DNA of 64,000 nucleotides from Halosimplex rubrum. Lineage in GTDB: Archaea; Halobacteriota; Halobacteria; Halobacteriales; Haloarculaceae. The DNA lies in assembly GCF_013415885.1 (NCBI RefSeq), contig NZ_CP058910.1, positions 806,001-870,000 on the forward strand. The letters run 5' to 3'. Below, piece by piece: positions 8,674-17,248 of the stretch. The notes under the pieces are model-generated. The model was not told where the DNA came from, did not search any database, and was given only the letters and a program-made list of their open reading frames with translations. Every line of letters starts with the position of its first letter. Positions within the stretch are counted from its first letter, which is position 1. Position numbers and translations under genes: made by a program.

Positions 8674-8880
8674 CGACCGGTTCTTATCGCGGCTTCGGGT
8701 TTAAGCGTCCGGGTGTGCGGCCGTCGTCGGCCGCCCGTCCGTCGCGCGTCCGACGCCCGTTCGACGCGTGCCCGACGCGCGCACGACGCCCGCGGAATCG
8801 GCTCGACGCCGCGGTAGCCGCGCGCTACCGCTCGCTCGCACCGAACCTGTTTAGTTCGGGTGTACCCAACGGGAGGTATC

Positions 8881-9228
8881 GTGAACGCGGTCGACCGCTG
8901 GGAGGCCGCGCTCGCCGAGGCGGGGGAACTGGCCCCCGAGGCCGTCGACCTGATCCTCGACACACACGGCGAGCGCGGCGCCCGCGCCATCGACGCGGTC
9001 TCCGAGCGGCGCGTCAAGGAGTACCGCGACTTCACCGTCGTCGTCGGCCACGACGACGAGTACGTCATCGAAGACGACTCCTGTGACTGCAAGGACGCCG
9101 AGTACAACCTCGACGACGACGACCCCGAGGAGCTGTGCTGGCACGCCATCGCCGTCCGCATCGCCCGCGCCGTCGACGCGCTCGACCACCACGACATGTG
9201 GTACTCCGAGGTCCGCGAGTTCCTGTAG
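8881..9228 (+). CDS. SWIM zinc-finger protein
   Basis: The 115-residue protein has the SWIM pattern C-x-C-x(n)-C-x-H: DSCDCKDAEYN followed by ELCWHAIAV at about 63-85. SWIM domains bind DNA or proteins; small archaeal members are relatives of the Sws1 recombination mediator that works with RadA paralogues, but that role is inferred here. I chose the GTG at 8881, preceded by GGAGGT at 8872-8877, although the 3-base spacing is short; an earlier in-frame GTG lies at 8860. Confidence 0.75.
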   Translation: MNAVDRWEAALAEAGELAPEAVDLILDTHGERGARAIDAVSERRVKEYRDFTVVVGHDDEYVIEDDSCDCKDAEYNLDDDDPEELCWHAIAVRIARAVDALDHHDMWYSEVREFL

Positions 9229-9384
9229 GCCTCTCCGGGGAGAGGGGACGACCCGTGACCGCCGCCGCTACCGCCCAGCCGCGACCACCGCACTGCAACT
9301 GCCTCCGCTCCGCGACCGCCACCCCCTCCGTTTCCGGTCGAACCGTCCCCGCAACTCTTGGATCCGCCGTCCTTTGGGGGCGCT

Positions 9385-9936
9385 ATGCAGACGCCAGTCG
9401 AGTTCGTCGTCGACCTCGCGACCGAGACGGTGAACGAACTCGGGGCCGCGCTCACCGAGGCGGTCCCGCGGCTCGTCATGGCGATCGTCTTCGTCTCGCT
9501 CGCGTACGTCGCGATCAGGGTCGTTCTGTCGGTCGCCCGGCGGTTCTTCGGCGGTATCTACCCAACCGAGCAGGACCTGATCGCCCAGCTGTGGGTGACC
9601 ATCGTCGGCGTCTTCCTGTGGTTCGGCGCCGCGCTCGTCCTCCTGAACATCCTCGGGCTGGGCGCCATCGCGGCGAGTCTCGGCACCGCGACCGGCTTCC
9701 TCGCGCTTGGGGTCTCCTACGCCCTGTCGAGCATGATCGAGGACGCCGTCGCCGGCATCTACCTGCTCCGGGACCCCGACTTCAACCCCGGCGACCGCGT
9801 GACGACCCAGTCGATGACCGGGACGGTACGGGCGATCGAACTCCGCAAGAGCCGCTTCGAACTCGACGACGGCGACACGGTTATCCTCGCGAATCGAGAG
9901 GTGGAGAAACGCTGGACGAAGGAGGGCCCGGAGTAG
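9385..9936 (+). CDS. MscS-family small-conductance mechanosensitive channel
   Basis: The ATG at 9385 gives a 183-residue protein starting MQTPVEFVVDLATETVNELG. Three hydrophobic helices (about 24-45, 60-84 and 88-112) are followed by a beta domain with DPDFNPGDRVT and EVEKRWTKEG. The third helix is rich in Gly and Ala (GLGAIAASLGTATGFLALGV), the pore-lining pattern of MscS. Such channels release solutes on osmotic downshock. The cytoplasmic part is shorter than in E. coli MscS, ending soon after the beta domain. Confidence 0.85.
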   Translation: MQTPVEFVVDLATETVNELGAALTEAVPRLVMAIVFVSLAYVAIRVVLSVARRFFGGIYPTEQDLIAQLWVTIVGVFLWFGAALVLLNILGLGAIAASLGTATGFLALGVSYALSSMIEDAVAGIYLLRDPDFNPGDRVTTQSMTGTVRAIELRKSRFELDDGDTVILANREVEKRWTKEGPE

Positions 9937-10320
9937 CTACGGGTCGAGCCGGTAGCGGACGGTCGGCTGGCCTTCGAAGGTCGGCCCGGATCCGGTCCGC
10001 TCGAAGCCGGCGTCCTCGGCGGTGTCTCGGGTGGCGCTCTCGGCCTCCGGGACGAGCAGCTCGACGGCCATCCCCTCCGACTCGGCGAAGCGGATCGGTT
10101 CCTCCAGCAGGCGGTCGCGCACGTCGTCCGTGCCTTCGAGCTGTGTGACGTGGACCGTCTCCTCGCGCGCGTCGTAGCTGACGAACCCCTCGATCGTCTC
10201 GTCGTCGGTCGCGACGCGGACGGTCCGGTCGTGGACGAGGTTGCGCATCACGTCCTGGGGCGACCCCGTGAGTTCCGCCAGCCGCTCCGCGTCCGCCTCG
10301 ACTGCGTCCCGGATTTCCAT
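9937..10320 (-). CDS. GNAT-family N-acetyltransferase-like protein
   Basis: The ATG at 10320 gives MEIRDAVEADAERLAELTGS, the typical start of GNAT proteins, for 127 residues. Predicted order is strand, two helices, GFVSYDAREETVHVTQL as the central strands, a helical IRFAESEGMAVELLVPEAE, then AEDAGFERTG, the usual GNAT C-terminal helix and strand. The acetyl-CoA loop is not a perfect Q/RxxGxG/A, so activity is uncertain. It converges directly with the mscS-like gene, with no gap between stop codons. Confidence 0.75.
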   Translation of the reverse strand: MEIRDAVEADAERLAELTGSPQDVMRNLVHDRTVRVATDDETIEGFVSYDAREETVHVTQLEGTDDVRDRLLEEPIRFAESEGMAVELLVPEAESATRDTAEDAGFERTGSGPTFEGQPTVRYRLDP

Positions 10321-10483
10321 GTCCGCCACCACGCCCCCTGCGCCATTAAATCCACGCCTGGATGTGAGAATAGACAGCAACGACAGGGGCACTCGAACCG
10401 CGATCGCGAACAGCGTGAGAGCCCCGACCGACTCCCGTTCGCCGCACCCAAACCGTTTCCTCCGCGCCGCTCGAAGCGCGGGC

Positions 10484-11473
10484 GTGAGCGAGGACCGCGC
10501 GTGCTGTAGTCCCGGTCGCGGAGCGGACGACTCCCGAGCCGCGACCACCGACCCAGCGACCGACGGGTGGCGCACCGACCCCGCCACCGACGACGACCCG
10601 CGGACCGACCGGATGGTCCGCGTCGGCGCGGGGACGTTTCGGATGGGTACCGATTCGGACGTGGGCTTCCCCGAGGAGGGCGAGGGGCCGGTCCGCGAGG
10701 TCACCACCGACGCCTACTACGTCGACCGCTACGCCGTCACGAACGCCGAGTTCCTGGAGTTCGTCCGCGAGACGGGCCACACCACCGACGCCGAGCGGTT
10801 CGGCTGGTCGTTCGTCTTCGAGGAGTTCGTTGCCGAGGCCGACCGCGAGCACGTCCGCGACCGCGTCCCCGGCGCCGAGTGGTGGGTCGCCGTCGCCGGC
10901 GCCGACTGGTTCCACCCGCGCGGCCCGAGTTCGAGCGTCGTCGCCGACGACCTGCTCGACCACCCGGTCACGCACGTCTCCCACCGCGACGCGGCGGCCT
11001 ACGCCGACTGGGCGGGCAAGCGCCTCCCGACGGAGGCCGAGTGGGAGCGGGCCGCCCGCGGCGGCCGCGAGGGGACCCGGTTCCCGTGGGGCGACGACCT
11101 CGAACCCGACGGCGAGCACCGCTGTAACGTCTGGCAGGGCGAGTTTCCCGAGCGCAACACGGGCGCCGACGGCTACCGGGCGACCGCGCCGGTCGACGCC
11201 TTCGAGCCCAACGGCTTCGGCCTCCGGAACGTCTGCGGCAACGTCTGGGAGTGGTGTCGCGACCGGTTCGGCGCCGACTACCACACCACCGACGCCTACG
11301 ACCCCGAGAACCCGACGGGGCCGGCGGACGGCGACGAGCGGGTGATGCGCGGCGGCTCCCATCTCTGTCACGAGTCGTGGTGCAACCGCTATCGCCTGGC
11401 CGCCCGGTCGAGCAACGACCCCGACGGCTCGACCGGGAACATCGGCTTTCGGTGCGTGGTCGACGCCGCCTGA
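10484..11473 (+). CDS. Formylglycine-generating enzyme family protein (SUMF1)
   Basis: The 329-residue protein has the full FGE-sulfatase fold: MVRVGAGTFRMGTD at the domain start, KRLPTEAEWERAARGG and FPWGDD in the middle, GNVWEWCRDRF, then RGGSHLCHESWCNRYR. The two cysteines in that last motif match the copper-binding pair of true formylglycine-generating enzymes, which convert a sulfatase Cys to formylglycine using oxygen. I chose the GTG at 10484, giving an N-terminal CCSPGRG Cys-rich segment that I recall in archaeal homologues; an ATG at 10613 is the shorter alternative. No sulfatase gene is nearby. Confidence 0.88.
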   Translation: MSEDRACCSPGRGADDSRAATTDPATDGWRTDPATDDDPRTDRMVRVGAGTFRMGTDSDVGFPEEGEGPVREVTTDAYYVDRYAVTNAEFLEFVRETGHTTDAERFGWSFVFEEFVAEADREHVRDRVPGAEWWVAVAGADWFHPRGPSSSVVADDLLDHPVTHVSHRDAAAYADWAGKRLPTEAEWERAARGGREGTRFPWGDDLEPDGEHRCNVWQGEFPERNTGADGYRATAPVDAFEPNGFGLRNVCGNVWEWCRDRFGADYHTTDAYDPENPTGPADGDERVMRGGSHLCHESWCNRYRLAARSSNDPDGSTGNIGFRCVVDAA

Positions 11474-11575
11474 GACGGGCGCGCCCGGCGGTCGCGGCCC
11501 CGAACGTTCGGATCGCGGACAGAAATCCCGTTCGCCACACGCTGAAGTCCCCGCGTCGTGTCAGATCGACCGACG

Positions 11576-13108
11576 ATGCAGTCCGACCCTGATACCGTCT
11601 CGGACGCGTCGCGCAGACGACTCCTCCGCACGGTCGCCGGCCTCGCTGGCGCCGTCGCCCTCGCCGGCTGCAACGGGGGCGGCGACGGCACCGGCAGCTC
11701 GCCGGCGCCGGGCGAGAGCGCCACTTCGGCCCCGAGTTCGACCCCGTCGCCGACCCCTGCGGCGGCGACCGCGCCGCCGACGGCGACGCCCACGGCGACC
11801 CCGACCGCCACCGCGTCGCCGACCGCGACGGCCGCGTCGACACCGGCCGGTCGGTCGACCGCCCGCGAGTTCGTCGCCCGTCTCCGGGCCGGCGAGTTCG
11901 ACGCCGCCCACGCCATGGGCACCGACGAACTCGCGTCGAACCTCCCGCGGTCGGCCCTGGAACGGCTCTGGCTCGGTCTGCTGGCCCAGCACGGTGCCGT
12001 CGAGTCCGCGGGGGCCGTCGAGACGACGACCCGCGGCGGCTCGACGGCGTTCGTCGTCCCCGTCGACTGCGCCGAGGGGTCGGCGCGGGTCGAAGTCGGC
12101 GTCGACGCCGAGGGCCGCGTCGGCGGTCTGTGGTTCCCCGCCGAGTACGGCTCGCCCGACTACGTCGACACCTCGGCGTTCACCGAGCGGACGCTGACGC
12201 TCGAACCCCAGGGCTGTTCGCTCCCGGCGACGCTGACCGTCCCCGCCGGCGCGAGCGGCGGGTCGGGCGCGGCGACCGCCACCGCGACCGACGCCGGCGT
12301 CGTCCCCGGCGTCGTCCTCGTCCACGGCAGCGGTCCGCACGACCGCGACGAAACCGTCGGTCCGAACAAACCCTTCCGCGATATCGCCCGGGGGCTCGCC
12401 ACGCGCGGCGTCGCGGTCCTGCGCTACGCCAAGCGCACCTACGCCTGCGACGTGCCCCGCGCCGAGTGGGCCATCGACGACATCGTCGTCGACGACGCCG
12501 TCCACGCGCTGGGCGTCCTCCGCGACCAGCCCGAGGTCGACCTCGAGCGGTCGGTCGTCGCGGGCCACAGCGTCGGCGCGGCCTGCGCCCCGCGGATCGC
12601 CGAGCGCGACGGACGGGTCGCCGGCGCGGCCGTCCTCGCTGGGAACGCCCGCCCGTTCACCGAGGTCTACCCCCCACAGGTGAGACGAATCTTCGAGGTG
12701 CAGGGCGGGCTCTCCGCCCGCGAGGAACAGCAGCTCGCTGCGGTGACGCAGCTGATGACCGCCGTCGAGAACGGCTCGGTCGCCGACGGTCGCCCCATCG
12801 GCCCGCTGCCGGGGATCTGGTGGAAGACGTTCTACGAGTACGACCAGGTCGCGACCGCCGATCGGATCGACGCCGACCTCCTGTTCGCTCACGGCGGCCG
12901 CGACTTCCAGATCCCGGCCGATCCGGCGATGTCGGGCTGGCGCGAGGGCATCGACGACGCCGACGCGGCCCGCTTCGAGCGCTATCCCGACCTGTCGCAC
13001 CTCTTCCAGCCCGGCGCCGAGCCGTCGTTACAGACGGAGTACCGCTTCGCCGACAACGTCGCCCGGGACCTCGTCGTAGACCTCGCCGACTGGGCGACCG
13101 GGCTGTAG
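11576..13108 (+). CDS. Tat-exported lipoprotein with alpha/beta-hydrolase domain
   Basis: The 510-residue protein begins with a twin-arginine signal (RRRLLRTVAGLAG) ending in the lipobox LAGC, so it should be exported folded and anchored through a lipid-modified Cys. A Thr/Pro/Ala-rich linker follows (about 40-95), then a helical DUF3887-like domain (about 100-190) and an alpha/beta-hydrolase domain. The hydrolase has VLVHGSGPHDRD, nucleophile elbow GHSVG, an Asp in HGGRDFQIP and a His in LSHLF. It probably acts as an extracellular esterase or thioesterase; the substrate is unknown. Confidence 0.85.
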   Translation: MQSDPDTVSDASRRRLLRTVAGLAGAVALAGCNGGGDGTGSSPAPGESATSAPSSTPSPTPAAATAPPTATPTATPTATASPTATAASTPAGRSTAREFVARLRAGEFDAAHAMGTDELASNLPRSALERLWLGLLAQHGAVESAGAVETTTRGGSTAFVVPVDCAEGSARVEVGVDAEGRVGGLWFPAEYGSPDYVDTSAFTERTLTLEPQGCSLPATLTVPAGASGGSGAATATATDAGVVPGVVLVHGSGPHDRDETVGPNKPFRDIARGLATRGVAVLRYAKRTYACDVPRAEWAIDDIVVDDAVHALGVLRDQPEVDLERSVVAGHSVGAACAPRIAERDGRVAGAAVLAGNARPFTEVYPPQVRRIFEVQGGLSAREEQQLAAVTQLMTAVENGSVADGRPIGPLPGIWWKTFYEYDQVATADRIDADLLFAHGGRDFQIPADPAMSGWREGIDDADAARFERYPDLSHLFQPGAEPSLQTEYRFADNVARDLVVDLADWATGL

Positions 13109-13220
13109 CGGTCGCCGGCCGACCCGGCCGTCGATTCCACGGGGGGCCCACCGCCGCGGTCAGCCGATGGATTTGTGCCCGTCGACGCGGAACGATGGCG
13201 TATGTACCGGGTCGCGACCG

Positions 13221-13226
13221 GGAGGG
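13221..13226 (+). promoter_or_regulatory. Shine-Dalgarno site GGAGGG deciding the start at 13234
   Basis: GGAGGG complements the 16S 3' end and lies 7 bases before the GTG at 13234, a better-placed start than the upstream ATG at 13195, whose codons would run through this site. Confidence 0.45.
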
Positions 13227-13233
13227 TGGGACC

Positions 13234-14211
13234 GTGACGACGCCGCACAGCGGCGATACCGAGGAGCCGGGCGAAGCCGCAGCCACAGACGGATCCGCCG
13301 GCGACGACGCCTCCGACGGGACCGGCGATTCGAGCGAGCCGGCCGCGGTCGCCGAGCGGCGTATCGACCCCTCGGAGGCGTTCGCGGCGCTGTCGGACCC
13401 GCTACGGGTGGACATCCTCCGGGAGCTCGCGACCGCCCACCGCGAGCCGGGGGTCGAGACGGTCGGGTTCGCGGATCTGCGCAAGCGCGTCGGGGTGCGC
13501 GACTCCGGGCGCTTTCGCTACCACCTCAACGAACTCCGGGACAACTTCGTCCGGAAGGCCGACGGCGGCTACCGGCTGACCGTCACGGGCGTCGAGACGG
13601 TCGCCGCGATCCTCGCCGGGACCTACACCCACGGCGGGTCGCTGGGCCCCGAGCCGATCGACAGCGAGTGCTCGGCCTGTGACGCCGACGCGGTCGCGGT
13701 CTACCGCGACGGCCGCTGCGCCGTCACCTGCGAGAACGACCACCTGCTGTTCGGCTGGACGCTCCCGCCCGCCGCGGCCGCCGACGCGACGCTCCCGGAG
13801 GTGGTCTCCCTGACCGAGCTGTACGCCCGCCAGGCCATCGAGCGCGCCCTCGCCGGCGTCTGCCCGAAGTGCTCGGCGCCCGTCGACCCGCGGATCGCCG
13901 TCGAGGGCGACGACGCCGAGCCGATCGACCCCCCGGGCCTGCGGGTCCGCTGTGAGACCTGCGGCGGGCGCCTCGTCGGCCCCGTCGGCTTCTGCCTCCT
14001 GGTCGACCCCGCCGTCGCGGCGTTCTACCGGCGCCACGACCGCCCGCTCGACGCCTGCCACGTCTGGGAGCCCGCCTTCGTCGCCGACGACGGGACGGTC
14101 GACGTGGTCGAGCGCGACCCGCTTCGCGTCGCCGTCGAAGTCACGCTGGACGGCGACCGCCTCGCCGTCACCGTCGACGAGTCGGGCCGCGTGTCCGTCC
14201 GCGAGGGATGA
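13234..14211 (+). CDS. ArsR-like winged-helix transcriptional regulator with zinc-ribbon C-terminus
   Basis: The 325-residue protein has an acidic low-complexity start, then a winged helix (about 50-140) with SEAFAALSDPLRVDILREL, the usual opening of ArsR-type domains, and RDSGRFRYHLNELRD as the recognition region. The C-terminal half contains paired cysteines (CSACDAD, CPKCSAP, RCETCGGRL) suggesting zinc ribbons, and ends in beta strands. This layout is common among haloarchaeal regulators of unknown target. Start: GTG at 13234 with a good ribosome site; ATG at 13195 would add 13 residues. Confidence 0.8.
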   Translation: MTTPHSGDTEEPGEAAATDGSAGDDASDGTGDSSEPAAVAERRIDPSEAFAALSDPLRVDILRELATAHREPGVETVGFADLRKRVGVRDSGRFRYHLNELRDNFVRKADGGYRLTVTGVETVAAILAGTYTHGGSLGPEPIDSECSACDADAVAVYRDGRCAVTCENDHLLFGWTLPPAAAADATLPEVVSLTELYARQAIERALAGVCPKCSAPVDPRIAVEGDDAEPIDPPGLRVRCETCGGRLVGPVGFCLLVDPAVAAFYRRHDRPLDACHVWEPAFVADDGTVDVVERDPLRVAVEVTLDGDRLAVTVDESGRVSVREG

Positions 14212-14274
14212 CAGAGCGCGAACAGAAGATCCGTTCGCCGAGCGCCCAAGTGGGCGCCGGCCGGAGCGATCGAT

Positions 14275-14532
14275 ATGGCAACGAACGCTGTCGACTCCGA
14301 TTCGGAGGGGATCGCGAGCCTGTACGCCGAGGCGAAGTCGATGGCGGCCTCGCCGCTCCTGTACGTCGGCGCCGTCACGGTCGTCGTCGGGACCGAGATC
14401 GCCGAGTGGCTCCCGCTCGGCGACTTCTACTCGACGCTGGCGCTGTTCCCGATCGCCCTCGTGTTGCTGTACGGCCAGCTGACGCTGCTGGCGTACCTGC
14501 GCCGGCTCGGCCTCGACGGCGACGGCTGTTGA
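14275..14532 (+). CDS. Small membrane protein
   Basis: An 85-residue protein starting MATNAVDSDSEGIASLYAEA with two hydrophobic segments (about 27-45 and 50-72) and a polar tail ending GDGC. It lies 63 bases after the regulator gene on the same strand. No family is recognised. Confidence 0.6.
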   Translation: MATNAVDSDSEGIASLYAEAKSMAASPLLYVGAVTVVVGTEIAEWLPLGDFYSTLALFPIALVLLYGQLTLLAYLRRLGLDGDGC

Positions 14533-14676
14533 GAGTGGCCGCTCCGTCCGGATAGTGGGTCGAGCGAAGCGAGACCCGCTCGGTGTCCGTGGTCCTCACT
14601 CCGTTCGGACCACGCTCCTCCTCACGGCTCGCTGCGCTCGCCGTTCGGGTCCGAGGGCTTCCTACGGTCGCCCTCG
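14533..14676. other. Convergent intergenic region with strong hairpins
   Basis: Between convergent genes lie GGGTC-GAGCGAAGCGA-GACCC and, at 14589-14612, GTGGTCC with its perfect complement GGACCAC across an 11-base loop. No gene is seen. Such GAGCGAAGCGAG hairpins are common between haloarchaeal genes; a role in mRNA 3'-end formation is plausible but unproven. Confidence 0.35.
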
Positions 14677-15456
14677 CTACTCTTCGAACGTCGCGGCCCC
14701 GAACCCGTCGTCGACGGCGACGATCTCCCCGGTCGTGTAGCTCGCCGCGTCGCTCGCCAGGTAGACCGCGGCCCCCGCGATCTCCGCCGGTCGGCCCAGC
14801 CGCTCCTGGGTCGTCCGCTCCCTGATCGTCTCGAAGCGCGGCTCGCCCTCCGTGTAGGTGCCCTGGGTCTGCTCGCTCTCGACGAACCCCGGCCGGACGG
14901 CGTTGACCCTGATCTCCGGGCCGAGTTCCTCGGCGGCGACCCGGACGAGCGTGTCCAGCCCGCCCTTGGCGACGGAGTACGCCGCGAGGTTCGGGATCGC
15001 AGAGCGGGCCGACTCCGAGGCGACGTGGAGGATCGACCCCTCGTCCATCGCCTCGGCGAACAGTTGCGTCGCGCGGTAGGCGCCCTTCAGTTGCACGTCG
15101 AACACGTCGTCCCACTGCTCGTCGGTGACCTCGTCGATCGGCTCGCGAGCGATGTAGCTGGGGGCGTAGACGAGCACGTCGATACTACCGAACGCCTCGC
15201 CGACGGCGTCCCGGAGCGCGACCACGTCCTCGCGGTCGGTGGCGTCGCAGGTGACTTCCATCGTCTCCGCACCGCGTTCGCGGATCTCCTCGGCAGTGTT
15301 CGCGACGCGCTCGGCCGAACGCGAGGTCGCGACCACGTCCGCCCCCTCCGCGGCGAACGCGAGCGCGATCGCCCGCCCGATCCCGCTCGTCGCCCCGATC
15401 AGGACCGCCGTCTTGCCCTCGACCGTGACCGGCGTGTGCGTGTCGTCCAGTGACAT
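14677..15456 (-). CDS. Short-chain dehydrogenase/reductase (SDR)
   Basis: The ATG at 15456 gives a 259-residue classical SDR: cofactor motif IGATSGIGRAIAL (about 18-30), catalytic SESARSAIPNLAAYSVAKGG with the Tyr-x3-Lys pair, and a C-terminal GEIVAVDDGFGA. The usual NNAG structural motif is replaced by VYAPSYIAREP, which is odd. These enzymes interconvert alcohols and ketones with NAD(P); the substrate cannot be inferred. It lies 65 bases downstream of threonine synthase on the same strand. Confidence 0.85.
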   Translation of the reverse strand: MSLDDTHTPVTVEGKTAVLIGATSGIGRAIALAFAAEGADVVATSRSAERVANTAEEIRERGAETMEVTCDATDREDVVALRDAVGEAFGSIDVLVYAPSYIAREPIDEVTDEQWDDVFDVQLKGAYRATQLFAEAMDEGSILHVASESARSAIPNLAAYSVAKGGLDTLVRVAAEELGPEIRVNAVRPGFVESEQTQGTYTEGEPRFETIRERTTQERLGRPAEIAGAAVYLASDAASYTTGEIVAVDDGFGAATFEE

Positions 15457-15521
15457 CTGGATCCGTCGTCGCGCCCGCGGGCCTTGGTCGTTCGTCTCCG
15501 GGGACGCCGACCGACGGCGGG

Positions 15522-16802
15522 TTACTCGCCGAGGTGGTCGAGGACGGCCTCGGTGTCGTTGGGCACGGGCTCGGGGTCGCCGCCGGCCTCGTAGGCGGCG
15601 TCGGGGTCCTTGAGCAGGTGGCCCGTCGTCAGGCAGACCACGTCCTCGTCCGCCCCGATCTCGCCGGACTCGCGGAGCTTGCGGAGACCGGCGAGGGAGG
15701 CGGCGGAGGCGGGTTCGACGCCGACGCCCTCCTGAGCGAGCGAGCGCTGGGCGTCGGTGATCGCCTCGTCGGAGACGGCGACGGCGGTGCCGCCCGTCTC
15801 GCGGATGCCCGGCAGCGCCTTCGGGGCGTTGACGGGGTTGCCGATGCGGATGGCGGTCGCGCGCGTCTCGACGTCCTCCCAGCGGCGCACCTCGTCGTTG
15901 CCCTCCTCGACGGCCTCGACCATCGGCGCGGACCCCTCGGCCTGCACGCCGGTGAGTTTCGGCACGTCGCCCTCGTCGATGGCGCCCGCTTTCCGGAGTT
16001 CGCGGAAGCACTTGTACAGCGCCGCGGTGTTGCCGGCGTTACCGACCGGGAGGACGATCCGGTCGGGATAGGTCCCCTCGTCGGCGTGGAACCGCTCCAT
16101 GATCTCCAGGCCGATGGTCTTCTGGCCCTCCAGACGGAAGGGGTTCAGCGAGTTGAGCAGGTACGCCTCGCCGCGGGCGGCCAGATCCTGCACGATGTCG
16201 AGACAGGAGTCGAAGTTGCCGTCGACTTCGAGGATGCGGGCGCCGTGGAGGCTCGCCTGGGCGACCTTCCCGGCGGCGACCTTCCCGGCGGGCAGGAGCA
16301 CGAGCGTCTCCATGCCGCCGCGGGCGCCGTACGCGGCCAGCGCGGCGCTGGTGTTGCCGGTCGACGCGCAGGCCAGCCGATCGACGCCGACCTCCTTCGC
16401 CACGCGGACGCCGACGGTCATCCCGCGGTCCTTGAAGCTCCCCGTCGGGTTCATCCCCTCGTGTTTGATCCGCAGGTTGTTCACGCCGACCTCCTCCTCG
16501 ATGCGCGGGACGTAGTGCAGCGGCGTCCCACCCTCGGGCAGGGAGACGCCCTCCTCGAAGGGGAGGCCCGCCGAGTAGCGCCAGACGCCGTAGGGGCCGC
16601 TCTCGGGCGAGCCGCCGGCGCCGAAGTCGTCCCACGTCGGGAGGTCGGCGTAGCGAACCTCCAGCAGGCCGTCGCAGTCGTCGCAGGTGTAACGGATCTC
16701 GGCGAAGGGAGCGAACGTCTCGCCGCACTCGATGCAGGTGAGCCAGACGCCGTCGTCGGCGACGGCGGGCTCGGGCTCGTCGAGGTCCAGATGCGCGCTC
16801 AT
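15522..16802 (-). CDS. thrC: Threonine synthase
   Basis: The 426-residue protein is a PLP enzyme of fold type II converting O-phosphohomoserine to threonine. An N-terminal zinc-ribbon-like segment has CIECGETF and CDDCDGL. The PLP lysine lies in NPTGSFKDRGMT (about 116-127) and the phosphate-binding loop in LPVGNAGNTAALY. Length and order match archaeal ThrC. It begins 117 bases from tRNA-Arg and is divergent from it. Confidence 0.93.
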   Translation of the reverse strand: MSAHLDLDEPEPAVADDGVWLTCIECGETFAPFAEIRYTCDDCDGLLEVRYADLPTWDDFGAGGSPESGPYGVWRYSAGLPFEEGVSLPEGGTPLHYVPRIEEEVGVNNLRIKHEGMNPTGSFKDRGMTVGVRVAKEVGVDRLACASTGNTSAALAAYGARGGMETLVLLPAGKVAAGKVAQASLHGARILEVDGNFDSCLDIVQDLAARGEAYLLNSLNPFRLEGQKTIGLEIMERFHADEGTYPDRIVLPVGNAGNTAALYKCFRELRKAGAIDEGDVPKLTGVQAEGSAPMVEAVEEGNDEVRRWEDVETRATAIRIGNPVNAPKALPGIRETGGTAVAVSDEAITDAQRSLAQEGVGVEPASAASLAGLRKLRESGEIGADEDVVCLTTGHLLKDPDAAYEAGGDPEPVPNDTEAVLDHLGE

Positions 16803-16887
16803 TGGAAGGGTCTGGTCGCCCGGCGACCAAAAGAGGGCCGGTTGTTCGGTGACCTGCGAATCCCGTCGGCGGTAGAACCCGCGCCGC

Positions 16888-16895
16888 TTTTTAGG
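16888..16895 (+). promoter_or_regulatory. TATA box of tRNA-Arg
   Basis: TTTTTAGG stands out in GC-rich DNA and lies 25 bases before the mature tRNA 5' end at 16920, the normal archaeal spacing. Confidence 0.55.
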
Positions 16896-16919
16896 CGCGG
16901 CCGTCCAACTCGAAACACG

Positions 16920-16994
16920 GGGCGCGTAGCTCAGCCCGGATAGAGCGTCGGACTTCTAATCCGACGGTCGTGGGTTCGAATCCCACCGCGCCCG
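16920..16994 (+). tRNA. tRNA-Arg (anticodon TCT)
   Basis: All arms can be folded by eye: acceptor GGGCGCG (16920-16926) with CGCGCCC (16987-16993) and discriminator G; D arm GCTC/GAGC; anticodon stem TCGGA/TCCGA with loop CTTCTAA, so the anticodon is TCT at 16955-16957 (decodes AGA); T arm GTGGG-TTCGAAT-CCCAC. The gene is intact although its 3' end is copied downstream, so it is the functional half of an integration site. CCA is not encoded. Confidence 0.95.
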
Positions 16995-16995
16995 T
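16973..16995 (+). repeat. Attachment-site repeat, copy 1 (tRNA 3' end)
   Basis: These 23 bases, from the T loop to one base past the tRNA, recur exactly at 17093-17115. A direct repeat of a tRNA 3' end is the standard footprint of integrase-mediated insertion into a tRNA gene. Confidence 0.75.
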
Positions 16996-17024
16996 GCAGG
17001 GAGGAGCGTAGCGACGACCGAACC

Positions 17025-17048
17025 GGCGCGCAGGGGATTCGAACCCTG
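17025..17048 (-). pseudogene. Inverted tRNA 3'-end fragment
   Basis: Read on the minus strand this stretch gives CAGGGTTCGAATCCCCTG followed by CGCGCC, that is a T arm and acceptor-like end of a different tRNA. No D or anticodon arm precedes it. It suggests a second integration or rearrangement at this site. Confidence 0.4.
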
Positions 17049-17092
17049 GAAGTCGCAGCGCCCGAGCGGAGCGAGGGCGACCGTCTTCCTCC

Positions 17093-17115
17093 GGTTCGAA
17101 TCCCACCGCGCCCGT
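17093..17115 (+). repeat. Attachment-site repeat, copy 2
   Basis: Exact 23-base copy of the tRNA-Arg 3' end at 16973-16995, with unrelated sequence on both sides. It marks one border of an integrated element or of the remnant left by successive insertions. Confidence 0.75.
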
Positions 17116-17120
17116 ACCAC

Positions 17121-17216
17121 TTTTTGCGGCGGAGAGTTCCTCGCGCGCCGAGGGCACGCTGCGGGAATCCTCCGCCGCAAAAACTTGGGGAAAACACCGT
17201 CAGAGCAAGCTCTGAC
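17121..17216. repeat. Two nested-scale inverted repeats after the att site
   Basis: A 20-base inverted repeat (18 of 20 matching; arms 17121-17140 and 17164-17183, outer part TTTTTGCGGCGGA perfect over 13) is followed by a second, GTCAGAGC-AA-GCTCTGAC at 17199-17216. They could be transcription terminators, recombinase arm sites or the base of a structured RNA; sequence alone does not decide. Confidence 0.5.
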
Positions 17217-17248
17217 GAGGTCTCGTTTGCTCCGCTCCCTCGCGTCCG

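Noticed and set aside
9230-9245. CCTCTCC-GG-GGAGAGG as a terminator after the SWIM gene
   Set aside because: The loop would be only two bases and no T tract follows; not strong enough to report as a terminator.
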